DNA of 36,239 nt from positions 1,634,212-1,670,450 of the forward strand of contig FN649740.1 of assembly GCA_000310025.1 (NCBI GenBank), written 5' to 3'. A program made the translations under genes and the position numbers. Positions 30,901 through 36,239 of the stretch are shown piece by piece (within the stretch, counting starts at the first letter, position 1; each line of letters opens with the position of its first letter). Source of the stretch: Ectocarpus siliculosus (Eukaryota > Sar > Phaeophyceae > Ectocarpales > Ectocarpaceae). The notes under the pieces are model-generated. The model ran no database searches. It saw only the letters and a program-made list of their open reading frames with translations, and was not told the origin of the DNA.

Positions 30901-32720
30901 AGCACAGGGGGAGAGCTATGCATATACGACTTGGGGTTGTGGTTTACATTCACGGCAGAAGGAACATGTGATTTGGTGGGCATCATCAATTATTAATTAT
31001 CTTCTCGTGCATTAGTCCGTGATGCGGGCAGAACAAATCCCTCCTCGCGTGTCGCAGCATCACAGCAGCACAAATCGTGCTCAGGCACTGAAATCGGATT
31101 TCCCGGTCCATCTCTCGATACCGCAGCCCTCAGCAGGGAGAGAGCAGGACAAGGAGCGCCTCGCATGCTTCCGATTTTCTGCTACAACAGCAATAGTTTG
31201 TGAATATGTGTACACTCGTGAAGCCTGCTACTGTATAGCACCTCTAGGGTGCTCCGGTTTTTCTTTCAAACAACCACCCGAAACTAACTGCTCGGGTGCT
31301 GCTTATCCCGTGCCTACAGTTGTGCGGGAAGGGCTCCTGGTTTGGTGTGCGTGCAAGGAGGACGATTGTCCGGGGTGATCGTGTGGCGGTGTCCACACGC
31401 GATCAACAACACGAGCAATAAGTGACGCGAGCACAAGAAAAAGCGTACCGCGTATCCCACCTCGTTCTCTAAATAAGAACTCCGCACACATACACTGCAG
31501 CCGCGGAGCGAAACCAGCTAAGGCGGTGTACGCGCGGTGGCTGGCTGTTGTAGTGGTAACATGTACAGCAGTAGAGGTGTGCTGACCTCGTGACTTCGTT
31601 GAAAACAGGGTGATCAAAGCTACAGTAGATAAACCTCGGACCGGTGCACTCTCCTGCAGAGAGAGGTATGCATATCTCGGAGAGTTTGCGTGCTTGCTGT
31701 GTTGGTTTCGAGCCGCATCATCGCTAAAAATCGATCGTGGTGGATATGGCATCACCAGTTTCCAGGCACCTGTGACCGCACCCAGCAAACTGAATATGCT
31801 ACTACCCCCATGGCCCAGCACATAAGTTTCGAACGCGAACATATCACAAGACGGACTATTTCGGTGCATCCGCGAGCTGCGCCGTGCTGCTACTGCTGTT
31901 GACACCAAATACTTTCGGGGATTTGATTTGGGCAACAAAAAATGGATCCCTCCGTTGCTCAACACTTGGACCCCTCCTATCACTATCAACAAACTGTGGC
32001 TTGCGCGAACAGAATTGGTGACTGGAGGGACAATGCTTGCCTCATATGAGCACACGCGGCGGCGGTGGGGAGGGCGGCCTGGGCGAAAACTACGTCACTG
32101 CCACAACCACACCCGACCGACTCATCGACAACAGCTTGTTGCGGGATACACAGCAGTTCCGATAGTGAAAATCACAGCAGTAGACCATCCACCACGTTTT
32201 AATTAAGGACATGGCTTTTCTGCACTCGACCCTACGACGGTGCTAGGGTTGAAAGCAAGTGGCGGCAGGCAGGCTAATGCGAGTGCCTTGCTTCAATGGG
32301 GGGTGTTGGTGTTCGCCATACAACAACGCGGATACACTGAAGACAACATGCTCTGTTTGTCACCGTCACGGAATTAGGCGTGATCGATCATCAACCCCGT
32401 CGTTCAAAACAAACAGAGCAGTAAACGATGCGTCCTCGCCTCGCAAAGGCCAGGGTGGCGGTGGTGGTGGTGGTGCCCTACTGGCGCAACCAACTCAGGA
32501 CATCTCTCCGCTGGCCGCGGCAAGCACTGCTACGCTTGCCTACCATTGACCACCTATCTCTAGCGGTCTGAGGTAGTTTCACCTCGAAAAGTGTGCCATG
32601 GATACGCGGCCAGACAAACGAGAAACACTCCAACTCACCAACGAAGAGAGACACCACCAGGCACGCCAGAGCGATCTGGACAGTCGGGTCAGCCAGCATA
32701 GCAACCGCAGCAGAAGACAT
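27979..32720 (-). CDS. PKS1: type III polyketide synthase, phloroglucinol-forming (PKS1), complete
   Basis: Chalcone-synthase-fold enzyme that condenses malonyl-CoA units; the brown-algal PKS1 makes phloroglucinol, monomer of phlorotannins. Seven exons: 32639-32720, 30578-30849, 29719-29991, 29256-29414, 28812-28998, 28377-28530, 27979-28096; intron phases 1,0,0,0,1,2; 1245 coding bases, 414 residues. All introns are GT-AG. Catalytic Cys194 lies in RTLIGFMGCAAAMNG (exon 3), His331 in FWCVHPGG and Asn364 in GEYGNMLSP (exon 6); His-Asn spacing of 33 equals that of plant chalcone synthase. C-terminus FSPGVGAEGILLRQI matches the family's GFGPG loop. Residues about 14-30 are strongly hydrophobic, followed by KKSK: an ER signal or membrane anchor encoded mainly by exon 1. 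Start chosen because ATG at 32718-32720 gives the only phase-correct join to exon 2. I see no frame break. The protein agrees closely with my memory of Ectocarpus PKS1. Confidence 0.95.
30850..32638 (-). other. PKS1 intron 1 (1.79 kb)
   Basis: By far the longest intron of the gene (others 257-586 bp). The donor is perfect (GTTG|GTGAGT). The acceptor is unusual: a run of ten A precedes CAG instead of pyrimidines. A 250-codon minus frame at 31303-32055 lies wholly inside and shows no domain, so I treat it as chance. Confidence 0.75.
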
Positions 32721-34665
32721 GGTAGTGTGCAGGTGGTAGTTCCCGACTGCTGTACTGCTGCTGTTGTGCTGTGGAGCAGACGGTTGAGAGGGTGTGGACA
32801 GGAGCTGAAGAGTGAATGTAGTGGGTAGGGACGTCCGTGCGGAAAAACCGGGAGCCTGGGAAATTGCGTGATCGGATGTGGTTCCATGATTTTTTTGGCG
32901 TCCCAGTCTCGGCACGTTGTTTGCAATGGTTGGAGCTGTATTGGTTGTGGTTCTTCGGTGGGCGACGCAGACAAATCAGGGACACGGCGGTCCAGGAGAA
33001 ACAGTGCGTACCCCTCTGCTAGCGTGCCGTGCTCTTTTCCCACGTCAGGGCCCAGTCGTACGTTGTGACGAGAGAGAGAGAGAGAGTAGAGCAGCAGGGC
33101 GGGACGATAGCACTGCTGCAGCAACTGCGCGCACAGAGCAGCACATTCCTTTTTTCATCCGACTACAGGACTGAATTACTTGGCTAAAGAATAGAAAGGG
33201 TAACGGTGCACAATGGTACGTGAATGTTCTTGACCTCGCTACTCTGAGTTATTGGGTGCATGCAGCACAAGAGAAAGCGCAGGTTTTCCTCGGACCACGG
33301 GGCACCGACATAAGATCGCATAGCGGTAGTTTTCAAGCATGCATGTGGGTGGAGACATGAACATGAGAGACGAGCAAACGTGCGTGCTTGCGATGGCAAG
33401 AGAGCGAGTTCACCACAAACGGATTTGGGCGCCCAGAACTTTTTCCCAGCATTTTCTTCACGTACAAGCTCATCAGCTCGATCCCGACGAATCCCCGCTT
33501 TGTATTGTAGCCGAAACGTACAATTTGGACATACGAGTATTTACCCATAGAACGTCCAGCAGTTGTTTGCAAGCAAGTGCTGGAGATTGGTGAGGTGATT
33601 GGTGACAGAGTAGATGTGTTGCCTTCGTTTCGAGAGAAGAAGAGCCTATACGGCCGGCTTATTCAGATCGGAATCTAAACTTTTGCAAACATATATACAA
33701 GGCAGCGCAAGCTCAAACTGCAAAAAAAAACATGCGCTACATGTAGCTAGCGCAAGCTAGCGCGGGGACTAAATTATTGTAGAGGTGAAATTCGAAATGT
33801 TAGGGGGTAGCTCCATCCATTTACATGTCTGGGAGACCGTGACGACTGGGTCCTAGGGACCAATGACATATTCACTGCTGTTGTCAGCCGTGTATGACGT
33901 GGGACAAGCAGTCTTGGAGTGTATTGTTTGCCATTCCCAAGGAACGGAATGATGAGTCGAGTCAGTCAGTCTTGGATTTCCAGGGCGGCTTTGTTTATTC
34001 ATCATACGTACACTGTAAGGCAGCAGAATGTCTAAAGGTGAAAAAAGTATGCAGTAGTGCACAAGTAGACTAAAGAGCATCAGAACGCCACAAAAATAAC
34101 GCCAAACACCAGCCATGAACGCACAAAACAAAAACAGAACAAAAACCGTAACACGTACTTCAACTCGTTGTAAAGACGTTCAAACATCTTGCCCTTCGAA
34201 CCGGATGTTCTAGAGAGCGGAGACCTAGATGTAGGGTATTCCAGCTGGCATACATATGTTCTTCCAAAAAAGCACTTGGAAAAATTGTTCGAGCATAAGA
34301 CACAAAACATGGCGACACAACTCAACAGCGCCAGACGATAACCAACAACTATAGAACACAAATCGAAATGTACCCCTACGCCTATGCTACATCTGTACCG
34401 GGGTTCGAAATCGGTATCACCACCCTTTCAAGACACAAACTGTTTTAACACGACCAGACCCACCCTACATTTTGTTTCGTTAACACTGGCCGCCCTACAA
34501 TGTACAACTGCGTGCGATGCTGCTGCTGGCTGCCGGATGCTGCGCTACTCGTAGTGCCACCGCCGCCGCAACTTACTGCCCAAGAGCCTTATGGGCCCTT
34601 GCTACAAACTATAAACCACGTTGCCGCCGCCGAAGGCGGCGTGATTTGGTTGGTCAAATCTACTT
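32721..34665. other. PKS1 upstream region and intergenic space, no other gene supported
   Basis: The 5' untranslated region and promoter of PKS1 should lie within the first few hundred bases (minus strand). A GA/TC repeat at 33069-33086 sits about 350 bases upstream of the ATG and could be part of a CT-rich promoter. I could not place a TATA box. A minus frame at 34080-34361 includes KGKMFERLYNELKYVLRFLF, which could be an exon of something, but lacks context. A small palindromic pair GCTAGCGCAAGCTAGCGC lies at about 33747-33765. Confidence 0.4.
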
Positions 34666-35940
34666 TTAACGCGGAGACGTCCTGATCGGCGCCTTGCCGT
34701 CCGTTTTGTCGGAATCGAACACGTTCATGTCCATTTGTGGACCCAGAGACCAGTCGTAAAACACCTGCGCCAAAAAAAGACGTTGCGAAGAAAGACCGGT
34801 GGGGGTTGATGGGTTAGAGGGGGCGTACTCATGTTCTGCATGCCTTAGCTGTTAGTCCTCGAGAAGGGGGACAAGTACAACGAACAAAACAAGTTTGAGG
34901 TTTGCATCTTCAAGCCGGAAGAGCGCCGGGTACGCCTTCTCCCGATCGGCACCTTGCCACCAAGCAAAACACGCAACACACACCTGCCGCTTCATCTCCT
35001 GGTAGCTCTTGAAGTCGCTCAGCGTGTACACCTTCGGGAAGGCGGCGGGTTCCTTCTTGCCGCCGCCGGTCGACTCCCTCTTGACGCCTGACCCCCCTGC
35101 CGCCGCCGCCGCCGCCGCCGCCGCCGCAGACGTAGACCTGGTCGGCCGGCCCCCTCTCTCGCGCTTTTTGGATTGGGCCCCTCCCGTGTTGTTATCGCCC
35201 CCATCGTCCGTGTCCATGGTGTCGGCCGCCGCCTTGCCGCCGCTGGCGGCGGCGGCCCTGCTGCTCCTCTCGCTGTCGATGGCTGCCCGGAGCTTGGCCT
35301 CCAGGGCGCGTTTCGCGTTGGACGAGAAGTTGTTCTCGACGCCCTGGAACGGAAGGTGGGTCTGCTGGCCGACGTCGTACTTCTGTTTCGCGCGAAAAAA
35401 GGTGTAAAGCAGGAAAAAAAAAAGAGGAAGTGCACGGGCCGGGTTACGAAACAACGCACTTCGTTCTCGACCGAACGGGGAGAAAAACAAGGAGGAGGTG
35501 GAGGGGGGGGGGGAGTCGCAGGATGGGGATAGGGAGTACGTACTACACGACGCGACAAGACCAATCGACGAGCCTCGCAGGAAAACACCTCTCCTTATTT
35601 GTGCTATCCCGCGAAGACCTTCTCCGAATTTCTATCTACCCCCAAGGAACGCCCCCCTTTTTCCTCGCTGAGCCTCCTCGTCTTCTCTCTCTCTCTCTCT
35701 TTCTGCTTGCTTGCCTCGTCGTAGAAGCCTAGCAGCAAACCCTTCTCCGAGAACACCGTGAGCTGCTTGCTGCCGCCGCCGCCGCCTTCCCCAGCCGCGC
35801 CTTCCGGCAGCATGATGTACTGGGCCCTTTCCTCCGCCGGGGTAAGGTCATCCTTGGGGACGAAGGGGGCCACGCTGCCGGTTCGCGGGAGGCCTTCTTT
35901 TTCCCCGTCGCGCGATGATCCTCCCCCGCTGCTGGCTGTG
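34666..35940 (-). CDS. 3' part of an unidentified gene (three exons seen, 5' end lost)
   Basis: Exons: about 35940-35715, 35382-34984, 34764-34666 (TAA), all joined in phase 0. The first reads KEGLPRTGSVAPFVPKDDLT, PAEERAQYIMLPEG and, after a Gly run, KQLTVFSEKGLLLGFYDE. The second starts KYDVGQQTHLPFQGVENNFS, then NAKRALEAKLRAAIDSERSS, a Ser/Ala/Gly-rich basic linker, and VYTLSDFKSYQEMKRQ. The last is VFYDWSLGPQMDMNVFDSDK and ends TSPR. Conserved-looking ends around a disordered middle suggest a real nuclear-type protein, but I do not recognise it. Intron 35383-35714 appears to use a GC donor (GACGAG|GCAAGC). Upstream of about 35940 the frame runs into homopolymer sequence, so the N-terminus cannot be read. 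Confidence 0.6.
34813..34862 (-). mobile_element. solo tail of the SINE/LINE family
   Basis: On minus: CTCGAGGACTAACAGCTAAG GCATGCAGAACATGAGTACG then a C run. It matches the 3' tail of the elements at 9513, 18079 and 19633 but lacks the bodies and part of the GGTCAATGG block. It sits inside the 219-bp last intron of the unidentified gene. Confidence 0.55.
35095..35127 (-). repeat. GCC/GCG trinucleotide run encoding poly-Ala
   Basis: CCGCCGCC... on plus, giving about ten Ala codons in the disordered linker of the unidentified gene. Likely variable in length. Confidence 0.7.
35683..35703. repeat. CT/GA dinucleotide repeat
   Basis: TCTCTCTCTCTCTCTCT on plus, just inside intron 1 of the unidentified gene next to its proposed GC donor. 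Simple repeat. Confidence 0.7.
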
Positions 35941-35949
35941 GTTCGGCGC

Positions 35950-35954
35950 GCGGG

Positions 35955-35987
<33 letters not shown>

Positions 35988-36239
35988 TTTTTTTTCTTTA
36001 ATTTTTTGCCCCCCACCCCATAAAGGGGGGGGGGGGGGGTTTCCCCGCCCCCTGCTCGTTTTCCCAAGGGAAACCCAAAAAGGGGTTCCTCTTGGATAGG
36101 GGGTAGGGGGGGGCTCACAAAAAGGCTTCCCCCCGCGGGGTTTTGGGGGGGCCCCCAAAAAGGGGGCGGCAAAAAAAGGGGTCCCCCAAAAAAGGGGGAA
36201 ACCCCCCCCGGGGTGCCCTTCCCGAGGGAAAAAGGGGGG
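35950..36239. other. homopolymer-rich window edge
   Basis: G run of about 30 (35957-35985) followed by T, A, G and C runs to the end. Like 1-200 it looks like unpolished contig-end sequence; it hides the 5' part of the unidentified minus-strand gene. Confidence 0.7.

Noticed and set aside
31303-32055. 250-codon minus open frame
   Set aside because: Lies wholly inside PKS1 intron 1, has no domain, and the residue mix looks random.
32478-32638. Continuation of the PKS1 first exon beyond 32639
   Set aside because: The frame stays open, but the perfect GTGAGT donor at 32638 gives a phase-correct join and the known family length.

Overview
This window is nuclear DNA of a brown alga, most likely Ectocarpus or a close relative. 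The strongest evidence is a complete seven-exon type III polyketide synthase gene (27979-32720, minus strand). Its conceptual protein is 414 residues long and corresponds closely to what I remember of the phloroglucinol-forming PKS1 of Ectocarpus. Supporting signs are short coding exons separated by 0.2-2.4 kb introns with pyrimidine-rich ...CAG acceptors, many CAG/CTG runs inside and outside exons, Ser/Ala/Pro-rich low-complexity proteins, and a high load of small degenerate mobile elements. Both window ends (about 1-200 and 35950-36239) are homopolymer-ridden and look like poor-quality contig ends.

Layout. 1-9500 is repeat- and relic-rich: possible decayed exons (1181-2300), a frame-broken ubiquitin-specific protease fragment (3093-3510), a 217-bp TA-flanked MITE (3912-4128), a 2.5-kb fold-back element with 0.8-kb inverted arms (4778-7277), and two candidate exons of damaged minus-strand gene(s) (7597-7842, 9351-9490). 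9513-9912 is a short retroelement with a second copy in opposite orientation at 17672-18079. 10687-12039 (minus) encodes a Ser/Pro-rich protein with seven PPxY motifs. 12932-15073 (plus) and 18194-21901 (minus) are my spliced models for two related genes, each with a Lys-rich block followed by a Ser/Gly/Asp-rich tail and the same phase-2 intron. A tRNA-derived dimeric SINE (16660-16975) lies between them, and the long intron of the second gene holds a LINE relic and a second MITE. 22131-25139 (plus) is a probable three-exon gene of unknown function. 25140-27978 has no convincing gene. PKS1 follows, then about 1.9 kb with no clear gene, then the 3' part of an unidentified minus-strand gene (34666 to about 35940).

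How it fits together: I see no operon-like system and no pathway cluster. Only PKS1 has a confident biochemical role: condensing malonyl units to a polyketide that cyclises to phloroglucinol, the monomer of phlorotannins. All multi-exon models were spliced by hand from reading frame, splice consensus and phase, so transcript data would be the decisive test.
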